64,000 nucleotides of DNA from Nocardia sp. BMG51109 (GTDB taxonomy: Bacteria > Actinomycetota > Actinomycetes > Mycobacteriales > Mycobacteriaceae), in contig NZ_JAFQ01000004.1 of NCBI RefSeq assembly GCF_000526215.1, forward strand, positions 7,440,001 through 7,504,000, written 5' to 3'. The position numbers and the translations under genes are program-made. This document shows, one piece after another, positions 34,146 through 42,487 of the stretch. Under the pieces are notes generated by a model. That model was not told the DNA's origin, searched no databases, and saw only the letters and a list, made by a program, of their open reading frames with translations. Position 1 is the stretch's first letter. Every line of letters starts with the position of its first letter.

Positions 34146-35237
34146 TCAGCGCAGGTGCAGGGGCAGGGTGTTCAGGCCGTGGAAGGTCGTCGAGTCGCGC
34201 CAGTCGGGAACCTCGTGCACCAACCGCATGCCGGGGTATCCGTCGAACAGCGCCGGCAGGGCGATCGACGTCTCGAGGCGGGTCAGGGCGGCACCGAGGC
34301 AGAAGTGGGCGCCGCCGCCGAAGGCCACGTGCTGCACCGGTGTTCGGCTCAGATCCAGGCGTAGCGGATCGTCGAAGCGGCGAGGGTCGGCGTTGGCGCG
34401 CCGCAGTTCCATCACGACGACGCTGCCGGAGGGTATTTCGTGACCGGCGACGAGATGATCCGCGGTTGCCGTGCGGGACAACAACTTCACCGGCCCCTGC
34501 ACGCGGAGCAGCTCCTCGATCGCCCGGCCCGGATCGGCCGACAGATGGTCGCGCTGGGCGGGATCGCTCAGGATGGCCTGCGTGCCGTTGCCGATCAGGT
34601 TCGCCGTCGTCTCGTGACCGGCGCCGAGGAGCAGGATGCATGTCGAGGCCACCTCGTCGACGGCCAGATCCTCCTGAGCGAGCAGGGCGGAGAGGAAGTC
34701 GTCGCCGGGATTCCGCTTGCGGTCGGCGATCACCGGCGCCAGATACAGCATGATCTCGAGCGAGGCATCCATTCCGGCGACGAGTTCTGCGGGCGAAGGG
34801 TCGATTTCGAGCAGCCGGGTGATCGCCGGGGTGTGCTCGCGGAACACCTCGGCGCCCTCGCTGCCGACATCCAGGAATTCCGCGATGACGGCGAGCGGTA
34901 CGACGTAGGCGAATTCGGAGATCAGCTCCGCGTCGTCGTCGAGTTGGTCGAGCGCGGTGTCGACGATGTCGGCGACCCGGGGCCGCAGCGCGTTCATGCT
35001 CCGCGGCGTGAACGCCGGGCCGACGAGCCGGCGCAGGCGGGTGTGGTCGGGCGGATCCATGAACAGCAGCACCGAGGGCGGGGCCGCCTGAATCTCGGCC
35101 GGTATCAGCGGGTTTCGCCGCGGATCGCTGCTCCAGCCGGGCTCCCGCAGGATCGTCGAGATCTCGTCGAATCCCGAGACGACGTAGACGCCGTTGTTCT
35201 CGTCGAAGCGGACGTAGTCGAGTTCTGCAGTGGTCAT
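34146..35237 (-). CDS. Cytochrome P450
   Basis: A 363-aa P450 from ATG 35237 (MTTAELDYVRFDENNG), seven bases after GGGGGAG; the longer upstream frame overlaps the AarF-like gene and lacks support. I-helix CILLLGAGHETTANLIGNG, ExxR EELLRVQ, heme loop FGGGAHFCLGAALTR. It is somewhat short at the N-terminus compared with relatives of about 400 aa but has all core motifs. It follows the AarF/ABC1 gene by 4 bp on the same strand, so the two are probably co-transcribed. The substrate is unknown. Confidence 0.92.
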   Translation of the reverse strand: MTTAELDYVRFDENNGVYVVSGFDEISTILREPGWSSDPRRNPLIPAEIQAAPPSVLLFMDPPDHTRLRRLVGPAFTPRSMNALRPRVADIVDTALDQLDDDAELISEFAYVVPLAVIAEFLDVGSEGAEVFREHTPAITRLLEIDPSPAELVAGMDASLEIMLYLAPVIADRKRNPGDDFLSALLAQEDLAVDEVASTCILLLGAGHETTANLIGNGTQAILSDPAQRDHLSADPGRAIEELLRVQGPVKLLSRTATADHLVAGHEIPSGSVVVMELRRANADPRRFDDPLRLDLSRTPVQHVAFGGGAHFCLGAALTRLETSIALPALFDGYPGMRLVHEVPDWRDSTTFHGLNTLPLHLR

Positions 35238-35241
35238 GACT

Positions 35242-36618
35242 TCACTCCCCCGGGAAACCGGTATCTTGCCGGACGGGCGCGACCGCCGGCGTCCAGTTCT
35301 GTTCGAGCGCACGCCAATCGGCGGTGGATCCGAGCGTGCCGAGCACGGACGTGACGCCCAGATCGACCCGGATCAGCATCAGGTAGTCGGGATCGATGGA
35401 CATCGAACGCAGCACACCCCCGTTCGCCCCGACGAAGGCGAACTTGCGTCGCACCACTTCGGCCGCATACGACTCGGTGAACGTGAACGGCTGCGGACCG
35501 GTGCTGTTCTCCCATCCGATCAGGAACCAGTCCATGATCTGCTGCTCGGAATACTCTCCGCCACTTCGTATTCCCATCGACGCCATCGCGTCGATGATCC
35601 TCGCCGGATCGCCGCTGTAGACCGCGTCGCCCATCGTGTGGATCACCTCGACCTGGTCCGGCGTGAATCGGCGCACGGTGCCGAAGTCGAGAAATGTGAC
35701 GGTGCCGTCGTCGTGGAACAGATAGTTGCCCGGATGCGGGTCGGCATTGAACAGGCCGACCGTGTACAGGCTGCCGATGGCGAACTCGTAGATCGCCTCG
35801 CCCCAGCTGTCGCGCAACGCGGCCGGCGCGGACACCGCATCGGCGAATCGCCGGCCGTCCGCGAAGTCCATCGTCAGGACGCGGCCCGTGGACAGCTCCG
35901 GGACCACCTCCGGAATTCGGATCAGCGGATGATCGCGATAGGCCTCGGCGAACGCCGTCTGATTGGCCGCCTCCACGCGATAGTCGATCTCCTCGCCGAT
36001 ACGCACGCCGACCTCGGCGGCCAGCGCCTTCAGGTCGACATTGGTGAGGCCGGGCAGCACTCCGCGGGCCAGTTGGAAGAAGGTGGCCAGCAGTTCGGTA
36101 TTCGCGAGGTCGGCCCGAATCGCCTCGTCCACTCCCGGATATTGCACCTTCACCGCCACCCGGCGCCCGTCGTGCATCGTCGCCGCGTGCACCTGGCCGA
36201 TCGACGCGGCCGCAATGGGCTCGGGCCCGAATTCGGCGAACACCTCCTCCGGTGGCGCACCGAGTTCGGATTCGACCACGGCGGCGGCGACATCGGCCGG
36301 CATCGGCGGCGCGCCGTCCTGCAGGCGGGCCAGCGCGCGCCGGTAGATGTCCTGGTTCTCGTCACCGAGGAGGCCGCCGAGCGACGTGAACGACAGGATC
36401 TGTCCCGCCTTCATCAGCACGCCGCGAGAGTTGCCGAGATGTTCGGCGTACCGATCCGCCTGCCGCTCATGGAATTCCGCCGCGCCGGCACCCCTCGTGC
36501 GCCGGCGCAGCGACTGCACGACCGCCGCTCCCGCTGTCCTCCCCACCATTCCGGCCAGCGGCACTGACCGGGCCACCCGGCCGCGGCGCATCGCTCGTTT
36601 CCTGTCCCGCTCCCCCAT
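35242..36618 (-). CDS. AarF/ABC1/UbiB-family kinase-like protein
   Basis: A 458-aa atypical kinase. Family markers are RGVLMKAGQILSF (the KxGQ motif), AAASIGQVHAA (Ala-rich nucleotide loop), VAVKVQYPGV with the lysine, LFNADPHPGNYLF (catalytic/metal DPHPGN) and FLDFGTVRRF. In bacteria such proteins support isoprenoid-lipid or quinone metabolism, though actinomycete copies are mostly unstudied. I use ATG 36618 because GGAG sits about eight bases upstream; ATG 36663 is possible. It is divergent from a TetR gene and precedes the P450 gene. Confidence 0.9.
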   Translation of the reverse strand: MGERDRKRAMRRGRVARSVPLAGMVGRTAGAAVVQSLRRRTRGAGAAEFHERQADRYAEHLGNSRGVLMKAGQILSFTSLGGLLGDENQDIYRRALARLQDGAPPMPADVAAAVVESELGAPPEEVFAEFGPEPIAAASIGQVHAATMHDGRRVAVKVQYPGVDEAIRADLANTELLATFFQLARGVLPGLTNVDLKALAAEVGVRIGEEIDYRVEAANQTAFAEAYRDHPLIRIPEVVPELSTGRVLTMDFADGRRFADAVSAPAALRDSWGEAIYEFAIGSLYTVGLFNADPHPGNYLFHDDGTVTFLDFGTVRRFTPDQVEVIHTMGDAVYSGDPARIIDAMASMGIRSGGEYSEQQIMDWFLIGWENSTGPQPFTFTESYAAEVVRRKFAFVGANGGVLRSMSIDPDYLMLIRVDLGVTSVLGTLGSTADWRALEQNWTPAVAPVRQDTGFPGE

Positions 36619-36654
36619 CGACCCACTCCGATCAGTTGACGCTTTGCTTTCCTC

Positions 36655-36664
36655 AGTGTTCACT
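36655..36664. promoter_or_regulatory. Palindromic operator candidate between aarF-like and tetR genes
   Basis: AGTGTTCACT is a perfect 10-bp palindrome lying six bases before the GTG of the TetR gene and in the promoter region of the divergent AarF-like gene. A TTGACG hexamer (36636-36641) about 20 bp upstream could be its -35 element. Confidence 0.4.
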
Positions 36665-36670
36665 TAGGAG

Positions 36671-37261
36671 GTGACCGCGTCAACCCCCACCCGAGATCGA
36701 ATCCTCGACGCCGCGATGGAACTGTTCAGCGAGAACGGCTTTCGCGGCACGAGCATCACGCAGATCGAGACCGCCGCGGGCCTCACGCCGGGCGCGGGCG
36801 GCATCTACCATCATTTCCGGACGAAGGAGGCCTTGCTCGAGGCCGGCATCGCCCGCAACCTGGAACGGCTCACCGCGCTGCGCGACATCGGCCGCCTGAT
36901 GACGGACCTCGGCGACCTGCGCGCCGAACTCACCATCGTCGCCCGGTACGTGCTCACCGAACTCGACAACGAGCAGCCACTCATCCGCATCATGGCCAGC
37001 GAGGCGCGCACCCGCCCGCGCCTGATGGAGCGAGTACGCGAACAGCTTGTGCAGAAAAGCTTTTCGGGCTTCGCCCGCTGGCTCGAACGCGAGGCGGACA
37101 TCACGCCGGAACGGGCGGCGGCGGTCACGGCGGTGGGCCTCGGGGCGCTGCTGTCGTCGCGGCTGATGCCGACGGTCTTCGGCGCCGACCCGACCGCCGT
37201 CGACGACGAGACATTCGTCCGGACCTGGGTCACCATGATGCTCGGCGCCCTCGCCGAATAG
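36671..37261 (+). CDS. TetR-family regulator
   Basis: A 196-aa repressor-type protein with HTH RDRILDAAMELFSENGFRGTSITQIETAAGLTPGAGGIYHHFRTKEALLEAG (about 6-56) and a helical C-terminal domain. It starts at GTG 36671 with AGGAGGT overlapping the start region, implying a very short leader. It is divergent from the AarF-like/P450 pair, which it probably regulates together with itself. Confidence 0.9.
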   Translation: MTASTPTRDRILDAAMELFSENGFRGTSITQIETAAGLTPGAGGIYHHFRTKEALLEAGIARNLERLTALRDIGRLMTDLGDLRAELTIVARYVLTELDNEQPLIRIMASEARTRPRLMERVREQLVQKSFSGFARWLEREADITPERAAAVTAVGLGALLSSRLMPTVFGADPTAVDDETFVRTWVTMMLGALAE

Positions 37262-37368
37262 CCGGCCCCGCCGAGCGGGCCGTCGGGCGATGGCACAATG
37301 GGCCATTCGGCGGCGCCCGGGCTCACCGGGCCCGGCCGGCATCGAGCCGCGGCAGCACGGGGGAACAT

Positions 37369-37968
37369 GTGGACATCGACTGGGTGCGCGAAATCGGCGA
37401 CCAACTGGACTGGCACTGGCGAAAGCGGTTGCGCCCCAGGCTGGTCGACCTGACCGACGAGGAGTACTTCTGGGAGCCGGTACCCGGCTGCTGGACCGTG
37501 CGCCCGAGCCGCACCGAGAACGAAAGGGGCGGTGGGCGCTTCACGGTCGACTACGCCGCCGCCCCCACCCCGACGCCGGTCACCACCATCGCCTGGCGGC
37601 TGGCCCACATCACCGTGCATGTTCTCGCCAAACGCGCCGAACTGTATCTCGGTGGGCCACCGATCGACTACGACACCCACGTCTACGCCGGCACCGCAGC
37701 GGCTGCGCTCGACCAGCTCGACCGCGCCTACGACACCTGGTCCTCCGGTATCCGTGCGGCCACGGCAACCGAACTTGCACGCCGGTGCGAACCGGATTCG
37801 GGCCCCTTCACCGACCGCCCCGTGGCGGCGGTCGTGCTGCATGTCAATCGTGAGGTGATACATCACGGAGCCGAGATCGCCCTGCTGCGCGACCTGTATG
37901 TGCGGCATCGGCAATGGGATCCGGAGCGACCGCCGGGGACGGCCGGTCTCGGCCCTCCGGCCCCATGA
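37369..37968 (+). CDS. DinB-superfamily protein
   Basis: A 199-aa protein from GTG 37369 with the four-helix DinB layout. The first helix IDWVREIGDQLDWHWRKRL, the ITVHV helix (IAWRLAHITVHVLAKRAE) and VNREVIHHGAEIALLRDLYVRH supply the three candidate metal histidines. In actinomycetes many DinB proteins are mycothiol-dependent transferases, so a detoxification role is plausible. It is convergent with the CocE-like hydrolase gene. Confidence 0.8.
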   Translation: MDIDWVREIGDQLDWHWRKRLRPRLVDLTDEEYFWEPVPGCWTVRPSRTENERGGGRFTVDYAAAPTPTPVTTIAWRLAHITVHVLAKRAELYLGGPPIDYDTHVYAGTAAAALDQLDRAYDTWSSGIRAATATELARRCEPDSGPFTDRPVAAVVLHVNREVIHHGAEIALLRDLYVRHRQWDPERPPGTAGLGPPAP

Positions 37969-38034
37969 CCGATCTCACCGATAAGACGGCACCGGCGGAA
38001 GCCCGGCGCCGGGTAGCCGACCGGCGGGCACGTC

Positions 38035-40086
38035 CTACCAGGCGCGATCGAGCGGCACCGTGACGTAGCTGGGCGCGGCGGGGTCGAGTTGGACGTGCTG
38101 GGGTTTCAGGCCGCTGTCGATCAGGAAGGCCAGTGGCGGTGTGCCTTTGGGGAAATTCGACGCGAAGACATCGACGCGGAGATGATGGCCCGGTTGCAGG
38201 ACCGCCTCGGTGGCGTTGAGCCCGATGTCGAGCGTGGTGGGTCGGCCGGGGACGATCGGCTGTCGGGTGCCGAGGTCGAGTGTGTAGTACGGCGCGACGA
38301 TATCGCCGGCCGCCGAGCGTTCGGTGCCGCCGTCGTCGACCGCCCGCAGTGACGCGACGAGCTGGCCGGTGGTGAGCATGGTCGACCGGCCGTCGGGGGC
38401 GACGTCGTTGACCGTCGCGGTCCAGTAACCGTCGGCAGCGTCCAGCACGGTGTTGAGGTGCAGGTTGATCGGCCCCGACAGGAGAGTGGGTTCGGTGACC
38501 GGGGTGCTGGTGAAGGTGAGGCCGTTGAGCTCCTGCGGGCGGGCATCGGTCGTGCAGCCCACCAGAATCGAGGTGACGCCCATCGACGTTTCGGCGGTGT
38601 CGCGGGAACAGATGCTCAGCACGCCCGGCGCCACCGTGAGCCGCGCGGCGCCGGCGGGCACGGTGAAGGTCAGGCTGCCGTCGTGCACGCTGCCGCCGGT
38701 GGTGCCGCTCGCGGCGGCGGAAAGATACATCCGCCGGTGCGTGACCCCGGGTCGCGGGAATGCCGTTGCGGTGCTCCAGGTTCCGCCCTGCTCCTGGGTG
38801 ACCACCGGGCCGTACTCGTCGATGCCGTTGTCGATTCCCTTGAGCCACTTGTCGAACCACGCCCGCTGCAGAACATCCAGTCGCGGCGGGGCGCCCGGCC
38901 GGCCGAACCCCGCGCCGGGATTGACATGGTAGGTATCGCCCATCAGCAGCTTCTTCTGTCCCGCAGGAAGTTTCAGCCCGTTGTACTCGCGTGGTTCCGA
39001 CATGTTCCAGACGTCGTGCCAGCCGCCGACGATGAACGTAGGTGCCCGGATCGCACCCAGATCGTCGGTCCAGTCCCGGCGGAACGGGCTGGCGGCCTCG
39101 AAGGTCTGCCGCACCCGCGGCGGCAGCTGATCCATCGAGGGGGTGGTGAGCAGCGCAATCGTGTAGTCCTCGAAGGCCATCGGATCGGCCAGCCGGTCGG
39201 CCAGCCATCGCGTGTCGAACCGGCCGCGCAGGATCGACCGCAGGTCGGGGACGAACTTCAGCACGTTCACGATGAGGGGCAGTCCGGGTATCACCGGGCC
39301 CAGCGCGCCGCCCTGGGCGGCGTAGCCGCGCATCAGATCGGTGCCGCCCTCGATCGGGAAGATGGCCCGCAACGCCGGCGGATCGGCTTCGGCAGCATGG
39401 AACTGGTTGATGGCCGAGTAGGACACGCCGCTCATGCCGACCTTGCCGTCGTTCCACGGTTGCCGGCTGATCCAGTCGATCACCTCGCTGTCGTCCCGCC
39501 GCTCCCGGGCGCCGAACACCTGCCAAATCCCTTGGGAGAAGCCGGTTCCGCGCACGTCGACGACGACCTGGGTGTAACCGCCGCGTACCAGTGCGGGGTC
39601 GATGCCGAGGGTCCGGACGCCGCCACCGGACAGCGCACGGGTGAGATCCGTGACGCCTTCCAGGCCGGTCCCCCGGGCATCGAGACTGCCCAGCCAGTCC
39701 AGCAGGGGCCGCGAGACGCCCGGCACCGACTGCACCGAGTCGAGGACCATCCACAGCAGTTTCGTGTACGGCGTCATGGTGAGAATCGCCGGCATCGGAT
39801 CCTCGACGACGCGGCCGGAGGCATCGGTCGGCCGATAGACGTTGGCCTTCAACACCGTTCCGTCGCTCATCGTGATCGGAACGTCCCAGTCGGTGTGCAC
39901 GCCCGGGTACCGCGGGGGTTCGTCGTGCGCGGCCGTCCACCGGGCACCCCGATCGCCGCCGTCGGCGGGCAGCGGCGAAGCCACCATCGGATCACCTCCC
40001 GCGACCGGACCGAGCGCGGTCGGCATCGTCAGCGCGACGGCGGTGGCAACGAGGAGCGGGGCGCAGCGTGTGAGGGCCTTCATCAC
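38035..40086 (-). CDS. Secreted CocE/NonD-type alpha/beta hydrolase (X-Pro peptidase-like)
   Basis: A 683-aa exported hydrolase. The N-terminus (MMKALTRCAPLLVATAVALTMPTALG) is a signal peptide. The catalytic domain contains VVVDVRGTGFSQG, the nucleophile region KVGMSGVSYSAINQ and FIVGGWHDVWN. The C-terminal jelly-roll (about 430-683, ending HHLRVDVFASNFPKG) is the X-Pro DPP C-terminal domain. It probably cleaves esters or N-terminal dipeptides outside the cell. It lies downstream of a TetR gene on the same strand. Confidence 0.9.
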   Translation of the reverse strand: MMKALTRCAPLLVATAVALTMPTALGPVAGGDPMVASPLPADGGDRGARWTAAHDEPPRYPGVHTDWDVPITMSDGTVLKANVYRPTDASGRVVEDPMPAILTMTPYTKLLWMVLDSVQSVPGVSRPLLDWLGSLDARGTGLEGVTDLTRALSGGGVRTLGIDPALVRGGYTQVVVDVRGTGFSQGIWQVFGARERRDDSEVIDWISRQPWNDGKVGMSGVSYSAINQFHAAEADPPALRAIFPIEGGTDLMRGYAAQGGALGPVIPGLPLIVNVLKFVPDLRSILRGRFDTRWLADRLADPMAFEDYTIALLTTPSMDQLPPRVRQTFEAASPFRRDWTDDLGAIRAPTFIVGGWHDVWNMSEPREYNGLKLPAGQKKLLMGDTYHVNPGAGFGRPGAPPRLDVLQRAWFDKWLKGIDNGIDEYGPVVTQEQGGTWSTATAFPRPGVTHRRMYLSAAASGTTGGSVHDGSLTFTVPAGAARLTVAPGVLSICSRDTAETSMGVTSILVGCTTDARPQELNGLTFTSTPVTEPTLLSGPINLHLNTVLDAADGYWTATVNDVAPDGRSTMLTTGQLVASLRAVDDGGTERSAAGDIVAPYYTLDLGTRQPIVPGRPTTLDIGLNATEAVLQPGHHLRVDVFASNFPKGTPPLAFLIDSGLKPQHVQLDPAAPSYVTVPLDRAW

Positions 40087-40140
40087 AGTCCTTACCGAGA
40101 TCGGATGCCGGCCACCGTAACGCTAAATAAACATTTGCGT

Positions 40141-40755
40141 CTACAATTCGGGAAAAGACTCCCAGACCGGCCGGACGAGCTGCATGACCTGCCCGCGAAG
40201 CTCTCGGACCGCACCGAGATCACCGGCCACGATGCGGGTGGTCACCAGCGACACCACCGCGCCGACGAAGGCTTCGCATGCCAGCCGCTGGCCCGCCGTC
40301 GACGCGCCGAGACGGTCCGCCATCAACTCCGCACTCGCGCGATGCACGGCCGCGCGCCGCCGCGACAGCTCGGGACCGGCCGCGTACGAATCGACCAGAA
40401 ACAGGCGGGCCAGGGCGGGTTCGTCGGCCAGCGCCTCCAGGTACGCGTCGAGCGCACGCTCGACCCGCTCCATCGGGTCGCCCCCGGCCGACAGCGCGGC
40501 ACCGATCCGCACCGCCACCTCGCCCGCGACCAGGTCGTATGCCGCGACGACGCACGCCTCCTTGTTCGCGAAGTGCTCGTAGAACGACAGCCGGGACACC
40601 CGTGCCCGCTTCAGCGCATCGGCGACAGTCGTTGCGGCATACCCTTTCTCGACCACCACCTCGGCCATCGCCAGCATCAGCCGGCCCCGCTGCGAGGCGG
40701 CCACCTCTTCCCGCGACAGCCGGTGCACGCCCCGCGGCAGCGGCCCGGACGACAT
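40141..40755 (-). CDS. TetR-family regulator upstream of the CocE-like gene
   Basis: A 204-aa regulator from ATG 40755 (GTG 40767 is possible). The HTH is GRLMLAMAEVVVEKGYAATTVADALKRARVSRLSFYEHFANKEACVVAAYD, followed by a C-terminal helical domain. It is the gene before the secreted hydrolase on the same strand and divergent from a broken SDR gene. It most likely controls one or both. Confidence 0.9.
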   Translation of the reverse strand: MSSGPLPRGVHRLSREEVAASQRGRLMLAMAEVVVEKGYAATTVADALKRARVSRLSFYEHFANKEACVVAAYDLVAGEVAVRIGAALSAGGDPMERVERALDAYLEALADEPALARLFLVDSYAAGPELSRRRAAVHRASAELMADRLGASTAGQRLACEAFVGAVVSLVTTRIVAGDLGAVRELRGQVMQLVRPVWESFPEL

Positions 40756-40835
40756 CCGTTGATCCACGAACCGATCGTATTCCGGCCGCCCGCCGCGACC
40801 CGGGCCCGCACGACCGGTCTCGGTACCCTGGCCGC

Positions 40836-41610
40836 ATGGCCGATCCCACTGGAAGGACAGCACTGGTCACCGGCGGTTCGCGGGTCATCGGGCGGGCGAT
40901 CGCGCAACGGCTCGCCGCCGACGGAGCCACGGTCGCGGTGCACTGCGGGAGCAACGAATCCGCGGCGGCGCAGACCGTGACGGCCATCGAGCGGGACGGC
41001 GGGCGCGCCTTCGCCGTGCGTGCCGAACTCGGCGTCGACGGGACGTGGACACATTGTTCGAGAGTCTGGAAAACCGGCTGCGCGAACGTCTCTCGACCAC
41101 CGGCCTCGACATCCTGGTCAATAGTGCGGCAATCATCGGGCCCCGCTCGCCGGCCGGCACGACACCGGCCGAATTCGAGCGGGTCTTCGCCGTCAACGTC
41201 CGTGCGCCGTTCTTCATCGTTCAATGGGCGGCACTTCCGCTACTGCGGCGCGGTGGCCGGATCGTCGATATCTCGTCGCCGGTTACGCAAACCGCGCCGC
41301 CCGAGATGCCCTATGTCATGACCGAGGGCGCGATCGATGCCCTGGGCCGTACCCTCGCGCAGGAACTCGGCGGCCGGGAGATCACGGTCGACACCGTGAA
41401 ACCGGGCATCACCGCGACCGACATGATGTCGTGGGTCGACAGCGACCCGCAGGCCCGTGCGGGCGCCGCCGCCGCGACCGCGCTCGGCCGGGCCCGCCGA
41501 CGTCGCCGATGCCGTGGCCCTCCTCGTCCCCGGCGACGCCCGCTGGATCACCGGTCACATACTCGACGCCACCGGCGGCCTGTCCCTCCGCCCCCGCGCC
41601 CGACTGCACA
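40836..41610 (+). pseudogene. Frameshifted SDR oxidoreductase
   Basis: From ATG 40836 the first 68 residues are a normal SDR start (RTALVTGGSRVIGRAIAQRLAADG). A missing G near 41040 (GGG where GGGG is needed) shifts the frame. The middle (LDILVNSAAIIGPRSP, FAVNVRAPFFIVQWAALPLLRRGGRIVDIS) is then in another frame. An extra G near 41489 restores the first frame for VADAVALLVPGDARWITGHILDATGG. The catalytic YxxxK reads YVMTE, so the lysine is also lost. No stop follows in frame before the Lsr2 gene. This is either a decayed gene or partly sequencing error. Confidence 0.7.
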
Positions 41611-41643
41611 CGGTCGTGGGCCCATCGCAGGCGGGCGCGGCGC

Positions 41644-41979
41644 CTACTTCTTCCGCTTCTGGTATGCCTGGGCGATTTCGGCCGGGATGCGGCCGCGGCT
41701 GGATACCTCGTATCCCTGCGCCCGCGCCCATTCGCGGATCGCCGCCGTCTGTTCGGAGTTGGCCGCGGACCGCGTGCGGGTACCGCCCTTGCGGCCGGCG
41801 CGGCCGAGCTTGCGGGCATTCGCGGTCCAGGGCTCGAGCAATTCGCGCAGTTTACCGGCGTTCTTCACCGATAGGTCGATCTCGTAGTTCCGGCCATCGA
41901 TCGAAAATTGCACGGTTTCGTCCGCCGAGGACTTTCCGTCGTAGTCGTCGACGAGTGTGACCGTAACCTTCTTCGCCAT
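41644..41979 (-). CDS. lsr2: Lsr2-family nucleoid-associated protein
   Basis: A 111-aa DNA-bridging protein of the Lsr2 family, the actinobacterial counterpart of H-NS, which silences AT-rich and foreign DNA. The N-terminal oligomerisation part is KKVTVTLVDDYDGKSSADETVQFSIDGRNYEIDLS. The C-terminal DNA-binding helices end with YEVSSRGRIPAEIAQAY, holding the RGR minor-groove motif. The start is ATG 41979 after GAGAGGGACC. Nocardiae often have several copies; whether this is the main one or a paralogue is not clear. Confidence 0.92.
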   Translation of the reverse strand: MAKKVTVTLVDDYDGKSSADETVQFSIDGRNYEIDLSVKNAGKLRELLEPWTANARKLGRAGRKGGTRTRSAANSEQTAAIREWARAQGYEVSSRGRIPAEIAQAYQKRKK

Positions 41980-42244
41980 TGACAGGTCCCTCTCGGTCTG
42001 ATTACTGCTCGTGGTCGGTGAACAAATGGTAAGCATTCACCGGATTCACAGACAAATGCGACGCACACGGATTCGGCGATGAGATAGGCACGATTTCCGG
42101 GACCGCTATCGTCTACCGGCGAACGGGAACGCTGTGATCGAATGGCACACAGGAGTTCTGGACACCTACGGGCCCCGGAACGCGCCGGTCGGGCTCAGGC
42201 CCGGGCGATCCGCTGCGGGTGTGCGGAGCCGGATACTCGATCCC

Positions 42245-42487
42245 TGTTATTCTTCGGGCACAGGCGCTGATCCGGCAATCACCGGGGAGCTTCCGGAAGA
42301 ACGGGGACTCGCGGGTCTCCCAGTAGAACCGGACGTTCGTCGCACGTTACAGCGGCTCGACGAGTGGCACACGACAGGTGTGCAAGCGGGGTGGTACCGC
42401 GGGTTTCTCGGGCTCGGCGCCCGGGGGCTCGTCCCCGCACGGGATACACCACGGACCTGTGCGAGTACCGACCTTGGGAGTCGAATC
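42245..42487 (+). ncRNA. T-box leader (isoleucine-responsive) of ileS
   Basis: The region before ileS has the parts of an actinobacterial translational T-box. There is a very short Stem I with AUC triplets at about 42269-42271 and 42278-42280 (likely Ile specifier), then CCAGTAGAACCGGACG (42319-42334; the AGTAGAACCGG part is the conserved Stem II S-turn element), and the T-box core GGTGGTACCGCGGG (42390-42403) that pairs with the tRNA acceptor end. The ribosome site GGGAG (42476-42480) lies seven bases before the ATG and would be sequestered when tRNA-Ile is charged. Related ileS leaders are known from Mycobacterium and Nocardia. Confidence 0.9.

Noticed and set aside
38458..40980. An 840-codon plus-strand frame opposite the CocE-like gene
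   Set aside because: Antisense shadow; the minus-strand gene has a signal peptide and catalytic motifs.
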